NCBI GenBank assembly: GCA_024449915.1
Contig: JAMZAV010000805.1
Span: 219,325-283,324 of the forward strand
Length of the DNA: 64,000 nucleotides
Direction: 5' to 3'
From: Sweltsa coloradensis
Taxonomy: Eukaryota; Arthropoda; Insecta; Plecoptera; Chloroperlidae
A model generated the notes under the pieces. That model had not been told where the DNA came from. It worked only from the letters and a program-made list of their open reading frames with translations, and made no database searches. The translations under genes were made by a program, and so were the position numbers. Shown here piece by piece: positions 39,120-51,007 of the stretch (the stretch's first letter is position 1; every line of letters starts with the position of its first letter).

Positions 39120-40199
39120 GGGACGCAAAGTCAGATTTAGTTAGACAGCTCATACTGGTGTAAATAGCTTCGGTTCTCGTTGACACGTGTTTATTATTTG
39201 GAGAAGTTTCTTTAATTAAAAACTGTTTGACTTTGTGCTGCAGGCGTTCTTCGACCGTAAATAGAGGCTCATGAATGCTTACTTTTCGAAGTATCCTTTC
39301 AATTAAATTACATCAAAGGCCGAAATGTCGAAAACGTTTTAAAAAAGTTGTTGTTTCTTTGGCGTACACGACTCTTTAGCAATGTCTATTTTTATGGATT
39401 GAATGAATTTACATTCATGGGAAATGTTTGCACTATTTAAAAAATACCACAATATAGTTTCCCTACTTTTTCAGTTATACAAAACTGATTTACGAAAGTG
39501 GACAACAAAATATAAAATTAAGATCGTATGAATGCACACAAAATAATAGACAAATACAAATTGCGGTATAGTAACATTACTGCAACAATGTACAAGATAC
39601 AAAATATAAATATAAAACATACTAAACTTGTATAATATTTAAAATGTGATTAAAATAAATCAAAATTGAACGAATTAAATGAAAATGGATCAAATTGAAA
39701 TACATTTGAAGGTAAAACTCGAGAGTTTCGTAACACTGAGAATATCCTAATCGAGGTGGCAGTGTGCAGGAGGAGTCCCGAACACTGTTACTGTTCCCCG
39801 GCGGGCTGACGATCAATGCCTGGTCCTCCCCCCGGGTTCGGGGGGTATAATACACGTGGGGCTCTGGCCCACAACTTCTGCGTGTCACTTGGCCATGCGG
39901 GATGATACTCACGCCCGTGATGTGAATAATACACAGATTACAGAAATTAATTATGTGCGTTTATATGCAAATTGTTGCAGGCGTTGTCTGCAATACCTAA
40001 GTTTCAAAATGAGACAATTTCCATTATTGTATCGCTTAATTTAACATTTTATGTTTTTATTTTATTTTATTGGAACACTAATAGTGTGAATTATTTCATA
40101 AATAAACCGCGCTCAATTATCGATATCATTCGAACCTTTCGATATCGATTTATCAAAATTTATGTTATTTGTGCAAAAAACGCAAGTTTTTAAAGTCTT

Positions 40200-40509
40200 A
40201 AATTAAAATAACTGTGTATCTGTGGCTAAAAATGGTGTTGAATGAAACGATAGATGTTTATTATTTTCACACTCGCGCTGAATGACCCGGCACCTCCACC
40301 ATAAGCTTGTGAACCGAAATTTTGTAAGAGAATTTTGGGAGGTATTTACTGCATTTTGGGCTTACACATTTACATTCCCCAAAATTATTTCGTTCTTGCT
40401 TTTTACTTTCAAAAATCGATATTTTGATACGGAGTCACAATTGTTGACACCGAAAATATTTCCGCTTATCGATATCGTATCGAAATACCGATTTCAGTAC
40501 CCAGCCCTA
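40200..40509. mobile_element. MITE-like repeat, family 2, copy B
   Basis: The right end reads 'gatatcgtatcgaaataccg' followed by 'ccagcccta', i.e. an inverted TAGGGCTGG terminus. This resembles hAT-type MITE ends. The left end was not found, so the copy may be truncated or reach further left (AT-rich, with more 'tatcgata' words near 40120). The dispersed motif GACCCGGCACCTCCACCA lies at 40284-40301. Shared blocks with 21020-21440 show it is the same family. Confidence 0.55.
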
Positions 40510-41454
40510 GTTTTATGTTGTTCTACCGGAGCAAATGAATACATTTCACATTATCCTTGATTATATGAGTTCAAGACTGCTTAACATAATAATTATAACC
40601 TACAATTTGCAGTTAGTTATTTGTTGTTTTTGTATCGATAAAGCAGCCAAGTAGGTATACATTTAGAGTAACTTCATAAAACACAAGCAACTTGCGAACG
40701 ATATTTACTGTCCATCTTTGCAAGTCGCTAGCAGTAGGCCTACCTTAATAATAAATAAAGCTTACATCGTTCACTTTGTGTACATAAGTACCATGCCTTT
40801 TACTAGCCTATATATTAGACACTGCAAAGGAGGTTGGCACTCGTTGCAAACTGTACCCTAGAAGAAGAGGACTGGTCTCAATGATACAGGCTAATAATTT
40901 ACATAGATTAAACCATCTTCTTTATGAACACAAACACACCATCACTGTCTCGTAATTTCTTACACCAGTTTGTCTCTCTCACAATATATATAGTGCTGAT
41001 TTCAAACACGACTCAAACCATTGAATCCTGAATTCTTTAGCGGATGTAAATATAATCTAGATTCAACAGTGGTCTTGACATTGTAGCTGATGTAAATCCT
41101 GGCATCCCCTCGTAATCCCCGCCCCAGCTGACAGTATCGCATGTGATTTATCCTGGCGTCCTGCGTGTTTGGGGGACCGTGTTATTACATCACGATCCTG
41201 CCAGGTCGGCAGTACTACAACACACATGTGGGGCTTCGCTTGACAAACACGGAATTCAACCCTGAATGGACCAAAACTTTTTTTTTTTTACTCTGTTTAG
41301 CTTAATAGCACAGCTAAATAATGCCATACATAAACAATGAAAGCTTTATTTATCTTCACTCATGACAATCTGAATAATTTATATTCAGTTATACATTTTG
41401 AGCTCTGCTCATTTTATTCATGGCACCCTAAGCTACCAATTAATGAATTATTAT

Positions 41455-41745
41455 TGTAAATAATAAAATAAATAAATTGCATTTGAGTCTACCATCAGTT
41501 ATAACTGATTTCAGTGGGGACTTAATCAAAGCGACCAAGCCAACCTGTAGCCGACGCAATCGACGAGTGAGCGATAACCAACCAAAGATCGCTATTTTTA
41601 ATAGGAATATAGCAATCAGTGGTATGGACAGTGCGAACACGCGAATCAACGCAGAATCGCAAGGCCGATTCAGAACAACTCTGAAATTATTATGTGCTCG
41701 TTGCTAGACGGCTCCAAAGTCACCGTTTACAAACTCCTAAGATAA
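41455..41745 (-). repeat. SINE, ACTGATTTTCAGTGGGG family
   Basis: This copy matches the 53535-53905 copy in order, including 'cgcaatcgacgagtgagcga' and 'taaccaaccaaagatcg', with indels. It lacks the tRNA-like head, ending near 'cgtttacaaactcctaaga'. Minus orientation is inferred from the 53.5-kb copy. Confidence 0.75.
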
Positions 41746-42210
41746 AACTTGTGTTAATTTTACGCAATGATGATCCCATCGAACTTTATAGATTATAAGG
41801 TTCGATTTACGTACTTTCTCATTTTTATGAGTTCTGGGATAAATCATATTTGCATTAGCTATCAAAATATTCCTCCAAACAACTTTTTTGATAATAATAT
41901 CTTTTAAATTAACTCGTAGGCCTATGTTAGCTGAATTGTTGGTACTATTGTATTTGTAATTACTTTGATCCACTTTTAATTTGGTAAATTATAGTACTTT
42001 GCAAACAAATTTGCATTTTATGTTCACGTACGTGAGTAAACATTGAAATAATGGCAAATTAATGCTTCCCTTTTGTGGCATTAGCCTACTTGAAATATGT
42101 GCATGTTTAATCTGATTACGTACTTATTTATTTCACCTTGTTAAAGGAGTATAGCATTATAAACCCCGATGTGAAAACCAAAAATAACAATTTTCCTTCT
42201 TCGATTTCAG

Positions 42211-42263
42211 CGGCAATTACGCGAAAGACGGAAAACAAGTGATCCAAACCTATCCAAGACCAA
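42211..42263 (+). CDS. RhoGEF2: Rho-GEF linker exon (53 nt)
   Basis: A strong acceptor (ccttcttcgatttcag|cgg) and consensus donor (caa|gtgagt) frame 17 codons plus two bases: RQLRERRKTSDPNLSKT. It starts on a codon boundary, as the 18050 exon requires. It ends with 'aa', which with the first base of the 58260 exon gives Asn before DVDLDNSQ. The short charged sequence fits the linker before the DH domain. Both neighbouring introns are unusually long (24 kb and 16 kb). Confidence 0.8.
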
Positions 42264-42835
42264 GTGAGTACATATCTGATTGATTGCATTGACTGTATAT
42301 TGTTTCGTTTATTTCATCGCGTCTTTGTACAAAAGCTATTCCACCATGCCCAAGTTCAACATTAAATTCATCCAAAGGCTCACACTTCCGTGGAGAGAAG
42401 GATAACGGTTGTCTTGCCTCGTTGTGACTCTAGTGGCCTAGCCACTGACTTACACGTGAAAGACACGTGTTCGGTGGTTTCTCCTATGCGTCAATCGATG
42501 CAATGGAATCAGATCTTCAGTAAAAACAAGCAACAATGAGCAACTAAGGTCTGAGCTATACAGAGACTTCTTTTAAATATGACCGATTGTAGTTTGGCCC
42601 TAGCTAGTTTCTTTTATGAAAGTGTCATAATAATGTTCCATCGTTTATTAGAGTAACTGGTGTAAGGAATTTTATAGCAGTCTTCTGAATGGTGTGTATA
42701 TGATTTCATAAAGAGTGGGATTTCTATCCTCGATTTTTAGTGCATGTTATACACTAGGATACGAGTCCTATGTGAGTGGCGCTCGTGTCATCCCCCGGTG
42801 AGATGCCGCCAAGTGTGGCCTCCTCTGCAGAGTGA

Positions 42836-43366
42836 GTGCTCTCCATCAAGGGATCGATCACGCTTCGTGCGGCTCGTAAATCGGCCCGAGAACTTCCGCA
42901 CCGGAGCCTCTATTCCATCCTAGGATATATACGTAGCCATTTCTCTCCACTTGGTTTACGGGCATTCTTTACGTACACGCGGTTTCAAAACGTGATTCAC
43001 AAATATGAATCTTGCGACGCGTTATTTTTGTATTTCCAGGTTCGATTAACATGCCTAACACTAATTCGTTGGAATGGATTTTCCGGTGAATTTACTCGAG
43101 ATATTTTTGACTTGAATCACCTTGTTTTGGCAACGATTAGGTATGAAACCATCTTACGTGGAAAGCGCGTAGACGAGCTAAGCTCATTTTTTACATATTG
43201 GCTAGTTGGCTTGACTCCTCGGATTGTGTACGGCCGTAGGACTTGGCCAAGCATTCAATTATCAACTCTTGTCTCTTCTGAAAGCAACTTGGCAAAATAC
43301 CGCGACAGTATTTTTAGCGTATTTTGTAATAAAGCTGGTCGCGCGGGGAACTTATATTCGCGATGA
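42836..43366 (+). other. Longest open frame (176 codons), unassigned
   Basis: The frame opens at GTG, not ATG, and ends at TGA. The translation has no recognisable domain, and splice signals were not found at its ends. In 64 kb read in six frames about one stop-free run this long is expected by chance. It lies immediately upstream of the GC-rich leader of the 43772 exon. A decayed transposon ORF is possible. Confidence 0.15.
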
Positions 43367-43439
43367 TTGAGCGTCGATGACTTCCCCACCTGTCAGATGT
43401 GTAGGAATGTGGAGGTAACCAGCCTTCTTGTCATAAGAA

Positions 43440-43750
43440 CATTTGGCAATGATTTTCGAAGCAGCGTCGAGCATGGCTGTAACCTAGCGAGCGTCGAGCG
43501 CACCTGCGCGTGGCTACCCTAGTCCTCTGGTCGTGCGGTGGAGCTGGCCAGTTCGAGCCTCGCCGTCGGCATCGTCGCGCACCCTCCGCGTTCGTCCTCG
43601 TCCTCGGCCGGACACCTCCTGTCATCCGCGTGCCTCGCACACCCTCATGTGCCAGTGTCACTAGTGCCTAGTTCTCTCGTGTCAACCTCTATGTGGAACT
43701 GTCATATCAGTGCAGTGCGCGTGTGCCATGCTTTCTAAGGAGAGGGCCTG
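43440..43750 (+). promoter_or_regulatory. RhoGEF2: CpG-rich leader, candidate third promoter
   Basis: CpG density is high from about 43450 to 43740 (gagcgtcgagcgcacctgcg and following) inside AT-rich intron. It directly precedes the ATG at 43772. Together with the phase match of that exon this suggests an internal promoter and 5' UTR. No TATA element was identified. Confidence 0.45.
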
Positions 43751-43771
43751 ACTCGTGATAAGAAACTGATT

Positions 43772-43863
43772 ATGGAAACTCGAGTTACTAGAAACTCCTC
43801 GTCTGTCACCGCTCCTACGTATTCGTTGACTTCGGGCGACCCACGAAGATGTTATTCTGAAAG
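43772..43863 (+). CDS. RhoGEF2: Candidate alternative first exon of the Rho-GEF gene
   Basis: The ATG has strong context (A at -3, G at +4) and follows an in-frame TAA at 43736. It encodes 30 residues, from METRVTRNSSSVTAPTYS to DPRRCYSE, and ends at AAAG|GTAAAT with two bases, 'ag'. These join the first base of the 58260 exon to give Ser, so the product reads ...CYSES-DVDLDNSQ. Exon 42211-42263 ends in the same phase, so this exon can replace everything upstream. The predicted isoform would carry only a short leader before the linker and DH domain. Confidence 0.6.
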
Positions 43864-44924
43864 GTAAATACACTCGGAGCCTACTTCACACGGTCGAACA
43901 CATGAATGACACTTGCCTACAACCTCATATACATACAACTTATGTGCAGTATGATTAGTAAGATTTGCCCGTAGACAAGCTTGCGTTGAGACAAAACTTG
44001 GATAGTTGTAATGGCCGAAAGGAGAGCTGCTAGATAGGAATATAACAAGTAAAGTCTCGCCGAAATAGCACAAGAACTAGTTTGGGATTGGCTAGATAAT
44101 GAGAAGTTTGTAGATATGTGCTTTTACAACATGTTGGTAAGTCATTGCTGTTTGTATGTGGGCAAACATTATTTTCTGGGTTCTATAATAAAAGAGTGGA
44201 ATAAAAACAGGGCGGAAGCAATTGATCTATTGCACCTTGACTCTCACATTACTTCAGAGAGATAAGCAAAAGTAGAAGACGAATCTCGACGATCTCTGAA
44301 AGGTGCAATTGTCGCTCGGTAGCTTTTGTAACAATCAAGTACTAATGTGTATTACTAGTAAGAATAAGATATATTTATTTTTCTAAATTTTGTAACACAT
44401 TTCCGAATAAATGAATTGAAATAGTCCGAACGAGCTAGGCGTCACGTCACACAAAGCAAGGCCATGTTTTTTGGAAACGTGCCTCCATTTCACAATTGCA
44501 TTTTTCTTGATTATGCAATTTTGGTGAGGTCCGTATTTACAAATAAACTCTCAGGGTAAATCTAGATTTCTTTCTTTCGTCTATTTCGCTACGACCTCGA
44601 TCAACAACATTGGTGTATTTCCCTATCGGTTTCACATTGCCCTGTTGGTTGTGCATTCAACTCTCGATGAGCTTACAACGTCGGGCGCTACCCCCAGGTT
44701 AGTGCACATAATGCGGTGCTCGTGTTCTGCCGTTGAACGGGGAATCATGCAGTGGGTAATATAGAGTGAATGAACACTTTCCAAATATACACTTGAGATT
44801 TGTATAAAAATAGCACCGTACCGCAATCCCGTCGCCCCGAGCCCTGCCAATGAACTGTGGCCACTGTATTCTAGTCCGGGTTTCTACAGAACAGGTGGGA
44901 TCAAGCACACCTTACAGACAGACG

Positions 44925-45520
44925 AAATATCTAGAAAACTTAAAAGAAATATCCCTCAGTTTACGCACGTTTCATGATCAAGGTCTTTCATCCATGTGTT
45001 GATGACATTTTTAGAAGGTCGTAGGACTGTAGTTTTGAAGAGTTCTGCTGTTTTATGATACACCTCGCTCCCATTCCTTTTGTATGCATTGCAAATAATG
45101 ATAAACATTTTGTAATTTATTTATTGAAAGCTCCACAAGTGTGATGTAGGCATTAGATAACAAATTAAAAACTGATACCCTTTAAAACATTTAAAAATTG
45201 TAAAAAGTACTATGGCAAGTAATATCTAGAAAACAAAAGAAAACCTCATTTGCACAATTTATATCTACTAAGGTCTATCCATGTGTTGATACATTTGTAG
45301 AAGGTCTATGGACTCCGTTATATTGAAGAGTTCTTGCTGCTTTGATAAACCTCAGATTATTCTATGTATCTTTGCAATAACAGAAATATTTTGTAATTTA
45401 TTTAATGAAGTACCACACCAGACACGAGCACCACAAGTGTCGGTGTAGGATTTAGATACATTTAATAATTACTGTTCCAAAGTACATTGTTTAAAAAATT
45501 AAAATGTAAAAGTGTCTATA
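44925..45520. repeat. Diverged two-copy tandem repeat, about 300 bp
   Basis: The segments 44925-45220 and 45221-45520 share ordered blocks: 'atatctagaaaac', 'tccatgtgttgat', 'aagagttc', 'ttttgtaatttatt' and 'ccacaagtgt'. Many substitutions and indels separate the copies, so this is an old duplication or two adjacent copies of a repeat. Confidence 0.7.
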
Positions 45521-46539
45521 CATATAGAAGGTGCACAAAAATTATATTCAAAAAAATACAATTTCCCTTAAATAATTTCAATGTTGCATCAAAGTTATGT
45601 TGTACTTGATGGAAGTCGAAACTTTTTCCCCGTTATACTTAATGGACAAATTTCTTGTCGAAGCATATAAAGTTGTATCTCATATCATTACTTGTTCACA
45701 GGTTTTTAATAACAAAAGTGTCGATTCTGTATTAACCAATTAGTTGCCCATTTACACGTGCATCACACGTGGATTGCGCTAAGGTTTCTTATTCTGATCA
45801 ATGGGTCTAGGAGCTTAGATGTTTTATATGAGCATGTAGTAAGTTAGTAACAGTGTCATGATACATATTACACTATATGATACGTGGCGCATAAATATTT
45901 CATTATATTATGTGTATTATATGCACTGTTGGTCGTCCCCTTTCATTCCAATTGTCATTTTTGTTCATGTCCATTGGTTATACTATCGAGGGGGAAAATA
46001 TTTCAACCCACATAGTTTTCGCGCCAAAAGCTTATATACACCCACAGTTTCGTGTTGTGAGATTAGCGAATAAAAATTATATCAAATAATGATAAAACTA
46101 AGACAATGTTAACCAAAGAGAAAAATAAAATAAAGTACAGAGTGATAATGCCCATGACATCGTGGTTCGTCTAAATTATGCACGGCGATACATTCCCGTA
46201 GAGCCATGTCCGGAAATAAATAAGATTGTATTAAGAGTGTTACTACCAATGACGTACATAACGCTTGGCCTGTCGAAATAAAGATGTCATTGGGCTACTC
46301 ACTAAGTATTATTATGTTTTTTTGTTTTTTTTGTGGGGAACTAATTGTTAAAATGGCCAACCAGCTTATCGATATTTGAAATAGTTATCCGTCTTCTCTT
46401 AGCTTTTTGCACTCACACGAGACAATTCAGCGAATTCAGCCTTTATTGGTGTAGGTTTATACATATCATTGGATAGGATATTATCATTGTGTATCGCCTT
46501 TTATCCTTTGTTTCTCCTAAGGATGCCCACTGCGGGGTA

Positions 46540-46710
46540 CCACACCAGTTTTACCGGTCGTGACCTTCCTCAGGTGACAACTTAGTTATTAGGGTGTAGT
46601 TCGCAGATACGACTGATGGGAACCTCGGTAAAGGTTTTAGTTTGGATTGCCGATGGTGGGACTCAAACCCGTAGTCTCTCACGTTACGCATAAGCTAGAG
46701 CTACCTCTGT
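46540..46710 (-). repeat. Possible tRNA-derived SINE
   Basis: Read on the minus strand, 'ggtttgagtcccaccatcgg' resembles the B box and T-arm of a tRNA. An A-box match is poor and the element ends are not clear. GC-rich sequence follows to the right. Confidence 0.4.
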
Positions 46711-46714
46711 CGTG

Positions 46715-46990
46715 TATCGCCTGGATTCTCAGCTGTGTGCGGCGCCGTGCACACACTCGTCGAGCCACGGGTCAGTCGTCTCACTTAGCCTCGTTGTTAT
46801 GTAAACATTCGTCGGTGCAACCCACTCACACCCTTGCCTGAAGAGAGGAAGTTACTCCCCACGATAGGAAGAGATGGTTCCATTCATCGGGAGGCTGACG
46901 TGCCTACAGGTGAGCTGTATTGTGTCGCTCGGACTAAGATGGCCGCCAGCCAACACGCCGTGACGTAGCGGCGAGCGTCGTGACGCAGAG
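46715..46990 (+). other. Unexplained GC/CpG-rich patch with a good donor site
   Basis: CpG-rich sequence ends at a strong donor-like site (ctacag|gtgagc, 46909/46910) with 'ctcacttag' upstream as a possible acceptor. Every reading ends in phase 0 or 1, which does not fit the 58260 exon. It could be a non-coding first exon or chance. 'aagatggccgcc' at about 46938 resembles a YY1-type site. Confidence 0.2.
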
Positions 46991-48219
46991 TGGTTTCCGG
47001 CCTATACTCAAGACGCCAACATGCGTCCCTCGACAGCTAATTTATAAATCGGTTACAGTTACAAATTTTGTCGGGTCTATTGCGAGAAAAACGTCTCGTT
47101 TGCTTCAATTTTAGAATTCGGCTTATCGCTCTCGTATATAACTTATTTATGTTGTTGCATCTCGTATGTGATTTCCTCCCTGTATATGGAAGGGTTTTAA
47201 CGGCCCATTGGCGGCAAGCCCACCGGCGTTGAAATATTACGGAATTTCATTTTAGTATAAGTTTGTCGAGGGGATCGAGGGAGCCACGTTTTGCTCGAGG
47301 CGATCGTGGCGCTGTTTCGTTTAGTGTTGGTATTATTTACCTCCCTCAGAGTCGGATGCGCATCCCCGATCCTTGGCTTATCTATCGGAAATGCATTCGT
47401 TCCATACAGGAATGGCCGGTCCCGTATACAAGCTATTCATTTCCAATGCACGCTAGATTTAACACGTTATAAAGTTTAATTTAAAATCTTCATGTCATTT
47501 ATTACTCCGATCTTTAGATACCATGCTCAGGCTGGTGGTTCCATTGGGAACTACCTATTTCTAGCTCTTGCTTGGTTATTGCACATTTAGAGATTCTGTT
47601 CAAGCTACAACAACTCTACAATGTACAGAATCACTTCGGTCTTTCTTGTTTGTTTTATTTTAAGACTATTTATTGCTCCTGGAAAATATACGTATGGATT
47701 TTATGCTATTTTCAAGATTATGAAAGTTCTAAATGTGATAAAACAAGTAATAGTATTATTGAATTTTTTTAATTTTCTCAACACCTTAAATATTATTTGT
47801 GGAAGTTGAGGCTAGAAAATATGATAGATTATTAGGTTAGCGTTTGAGCAGTCTTTCAATGTACATGTTATAGTGAATTGGCCGCACCGAACGAAACAGT
47901 CTAAACATTCAAGAGTTCGTGTTTTAGTTAAACATCGAGGAAACGTGTGTTGAATACATCACATCGTAAGATAATATTGTGAGAAGTCCCTTCTGCTAAA
48001 CGCACGTTCGAGAAATAGTTTGCAAACAAATGTTAGTTACGAGTTTTAAATTTTGTTCGTATACGTAGGGAATAGCGTAAGTTGATCTCCTTTACAAATA
48101 CTTTGTTTGCATTATTTTATTACACTGACATTATTGACATACAACACAACTTATAGTAATGTTCATACAAAACCTGAAACCGAATCTTTAAGCGAATATG
48201 CATAGATGATGATGATTTT

Positions 48220-48350
48220 TCTCTATTCGAGACGATGCGTTAATGTGACATGTCTTAAAACATGCCTTATGCGGGATTTGAACCCACGTCCTAGGAGAGC
48301 CATACGCTCAGGACCAACGCCCTAATCGTGTGCCACCGCGGACGGCGAAC
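48220..48350 (-). repeat. tRNA-derived SINE or tRNA relic
   Basis: On the minus strand the order is 'ggtggcacacgattagggcg' (A-box-like), an anticodon-like region, then GGTTCAAATCC (perfect B box), then an acceptor-like end. Stem pairing is poor and the length between boxes is above that of a plain tRNA, so a SINE head is more likely than an active tRNA gene. Confidence 0.55.
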
Positions 48351-49311
48351 ATGCATAGAGTGTAGGTCAATAAAGTATGGTATTTGCCTTTAGTACATGA
48401 TTAAATTGTCATTATGTGTGTTTTTTTTTTTAATGTGCTTTGATAATAAAAGCCGATTTTGCTGCATTTTATCTCTCTACCTACTAACATTTGATATGTA
48501 CGCATAAGAACTACGAGCTTTTACATGTAGACCGCGTCCCCTGAACGGCGGTGCCGGCGCCCGCCCGGAGGTGACACGTACCGTCGAGGTGAGTTGGACG
48601 CTGTCCAGGCGCCCGACGTCGTGGGAGCGCGGGCGTCGTACACAGGATACACTGAACCGCCTCTTGGATCGGATCCACTTATCTAATTGCATGCTTAGCC
48701 CATATTATCAACTGCAACGCTTTGAGCAGATTCTGCTATGCGGTGTAGTTGAGTGTAAAATCGTTTTAGGTTATATATAATATTTTAATCAGGTGAATTA
48801 TGCATCCTTATGCAAAATTTCTATTGAAACCGAAACTTGGTGGCAATCGGTTACCACAATGGAGAGCCGTAATTAACTGAAAAATGTATGATAGTTCTTT
48901 CTCGCTTTATATTCCAAGCTAGGCTACGAATACTATATTTTGTAGTATATGTACCTTATACAAGATCCTATCGCTTGTGGTAGCCATCAATATAGGTTAT
49001 GGAATTGAGTTTACTATGTTGAGTTTACAGCTTATACTTGAGCTTTGGTTAGTCATTGTGATAGATAGTTTCAATATTTAATTAAATTACACATAACACA
49101 AGAAAGCGGAAAGGCCTCTACCGCCAGACTCATATACTTCATAAGTTTACCGGTATTAGTTGTAGATCTACGTAATGTACATAGTGTTGGTATGGTAAAT
49201 TCAATTGTTAGTCCCTGGTATTCTGTAAATTCGGCAAACCAGCAACTAAATCATGAGATTGTGATGTGCTAGCAACGCGTCTTCCGTAAGTGAGTGTTTT
49301 TTTTTAATGTA

Positions 49312-49585
49312 CCGGGTCTGTATGTTAGTGTTGCGTTCTTCGATCATCAGCAGCATTACAACTCCACCGTTATTATTTCAACATTCTTGAGTTTCTTTGT
49401 TGTTATTTGTTACTTTTAAACGTCTGATATCTTGCATGAGTGGATAGTTTTGGTGGAGGTGCCGGGTCTGTATGTTAGGGTTGCGTTCTTCGATCATCAG
49501 CAGCATTACAACTCCACAGTTATTATTTCAACATTCTTACTAGTTTCTTTGGTGTTATTTGTTACTATTCTAATTCCGACAGTAG
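49312..49585 (+). repeat. Two-copy tandem repeat, 150-bp period, motif-headed
   Basis: The block 'ccgggtctgtatgttag' and the following 'ttgcgttcttcgatcatcag' occurs at 49312 and 49462. The second unit is preceded by the complete TGGTGGAGGTG (motif 49451-49468). The first begins in the middle of the motif, at accggg. The copies are about 95% alike, and no coding capacity is seen. Confidence 0.9.
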
Positions 49586-49815
49586 CGTAACTTATTTTTC
49601 AACGGGCACAATAGATTTAAAAACATCTTCTTCACTTATATGTGCATCTATCAATGATTTAATAAAAGTTTTTTATTCGTATGTAATTTCAATGTATATG
49701 TAATCGAAAAATAAAACGTACAAACGCGGATAGATAGAATAATGCATCATGAAATAATAAAACATTGTTTTAGAAATATCTTTAATTCAGCGTCGTTACG
49801 TCCCTTCCGTCCTGA

Positions 49816-49830
49816 TGGTGGAGGTGCCGG
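49816..49830 (+). repeat. Copy of the dispersed motif (3' base changed)
   Basis: TGGTGGAGGTGCCGG is followed by CTC in place of GTC. There is no tandem repeat here. Confidence 0.8.
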
Positions 49831-50653
49831 CTCTATGCAAGTGCTTATTGTCTAGTTAGTATGTAATGGCTCAATGTTATTGCATGGGACGCGAGCCCAG
49901 TTTAGATTGCCACCGGAAGCGGAATGAGTGTATGCCAACGCTGATAATTTGCACAACCCAAATATAACATTTTGTTATCTTATTGTGATGTTTATAAATA
50001 AACACCATTATTGTATAGCGACAAGAAGTACTTTCAGCTGGCTTATTTTAATAACCTCCTTTGTAAATCAGTTTTTATCTTAAAGGGGTATTCACCCGCT
50101 AAAAAAAAATATATTTCATTCAGGCTAACTAGTTATGAATTTATAAACTAACATAAAAAATATTGGGGCCACCATGACCGAAATGTTTTTTGTCAAACCT
50201 GGTATTTTTCGAGCTAGGTCCCATCGGCAAACATCTCACATAAGAAATAACACAGGGACGATCTTTATGCCCCGTGATCTTGGAGGATTTTGATCCAAAA
50301 AAATATTGGTTATTATTGACGTACTTTACAGCCTTTTCTGTGAATCCTCTGTATTGTTTGCAATTTGGGTAAGGGGTTCGGTCAAACTAAGCTGATTACC
50401 AAGAATTGGTGTGATTTTGGAATGCATATTTTTGCGTGTTTTGAGTGTTTATTTGGGCACAGTTTCATGACAGGATGTTATAAAGGGCCATTTTATATTT
50501 GTACGATCCTCTAGTATTTATGTGGAACAAAAAAGAAGCAGCTTACAGTCGATTAAAGAAATTTCCTAAAACGCCAATTCACGCAAATTTCTGGATCAAA
50601 AAATTGAAAAAAATGTGTAATTTTTGGGGGTAATAGCCCCTTAAATAGACGTT

Positions 50654-50656
50654 GAA

Positions 50657-50695
<39 letters not shown>

Positions 50696-50697
50696 AT
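50654..50697. repeat. AAAT microsatellite
   Basis: About eleven uninterrupted AAAT/AATA units. Confidence 0.95.
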
Positions 50698-50989
50698 ATG
50701 TTAATATGCTTAAATCACGAGTTAATGTGTTTCAAAATGGCATTTGAATTCTCTTGATATTGCTGTAATTTTTTAATTGACTGCACTTCGCTCCCAACCC
50801 CGAAGTATATAATTATGAAGTTTGGGAAACTGTTGCCTTTTGGTAATATAATATCCAAATACTTCATTTTTATGAAATCGTGATTAATCACAAGTGTACT
50901 TGTCATAGTGCGTTGACTTGACTGTGCCCGTATAGTACCGCCATTGATATTCCTCTTGTGCGTGTATAGCGTAGTGTGTGGGCGTGTGT

Positions 50990-51007
50990 TGGTGGAGGTG
51001 CCGGGTC
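50990..51007 (+). repeat. Copy of the dispersed motif
   Basis: A full TGGTGGAGGTGCCGGGTC sits directly before a GC-rich stretch (51008-51150) of unknown nature, with no tandem repeat. Confidence 0.9.

Larger units (their letters stand above)
18129..42210 (+). other. Very large intron, 24.1 kb, repeat-rich
   Basis: This intron separates the exons at 18050 and 42211. No further exon of the gene or of another gene is supported in it. It holds most of the window's repeats: tandem repeats (20.2, 31.6 kb), a 70-bp perfect inverted repeat (20.4 kb), elements starting TTGGATGAGCG (22-23.8 kb), a minisatellite (23.8 kb), a fold-back element (24.4 kb), a hAT-like MITE (27.2 kb), SINEs (27.6, 28.4, 41.5 kb), a 2.15-kb tandem duplication (34-39 kb) and a second MITE family (21.0, 40.3 kb). 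Confidence 0.7.

Noticed and set aside
42836..43366. 176-codon open frame as a protein-coding gene
   Set aside because: It starts with GTG, has no recognisable domain and no splice context, and about one such run is expected by chance in a window this size. It is kept only as a low-confidence 'other' entry.
46874..46909. Alternative first exon MVPFIGRLTCLQ before a strong donor
   Set aside because: It ends in phase 0, which is incompatible with the next supported exon at 58260 (needs two bases carried over).
48531..48588. Internal Rho-GEF exon between GC-rich splice signals
   Set aside because: It can take two bases from the 42211 exon but ends on a codon boundary, so it would shift the frame of the 58260 exon.
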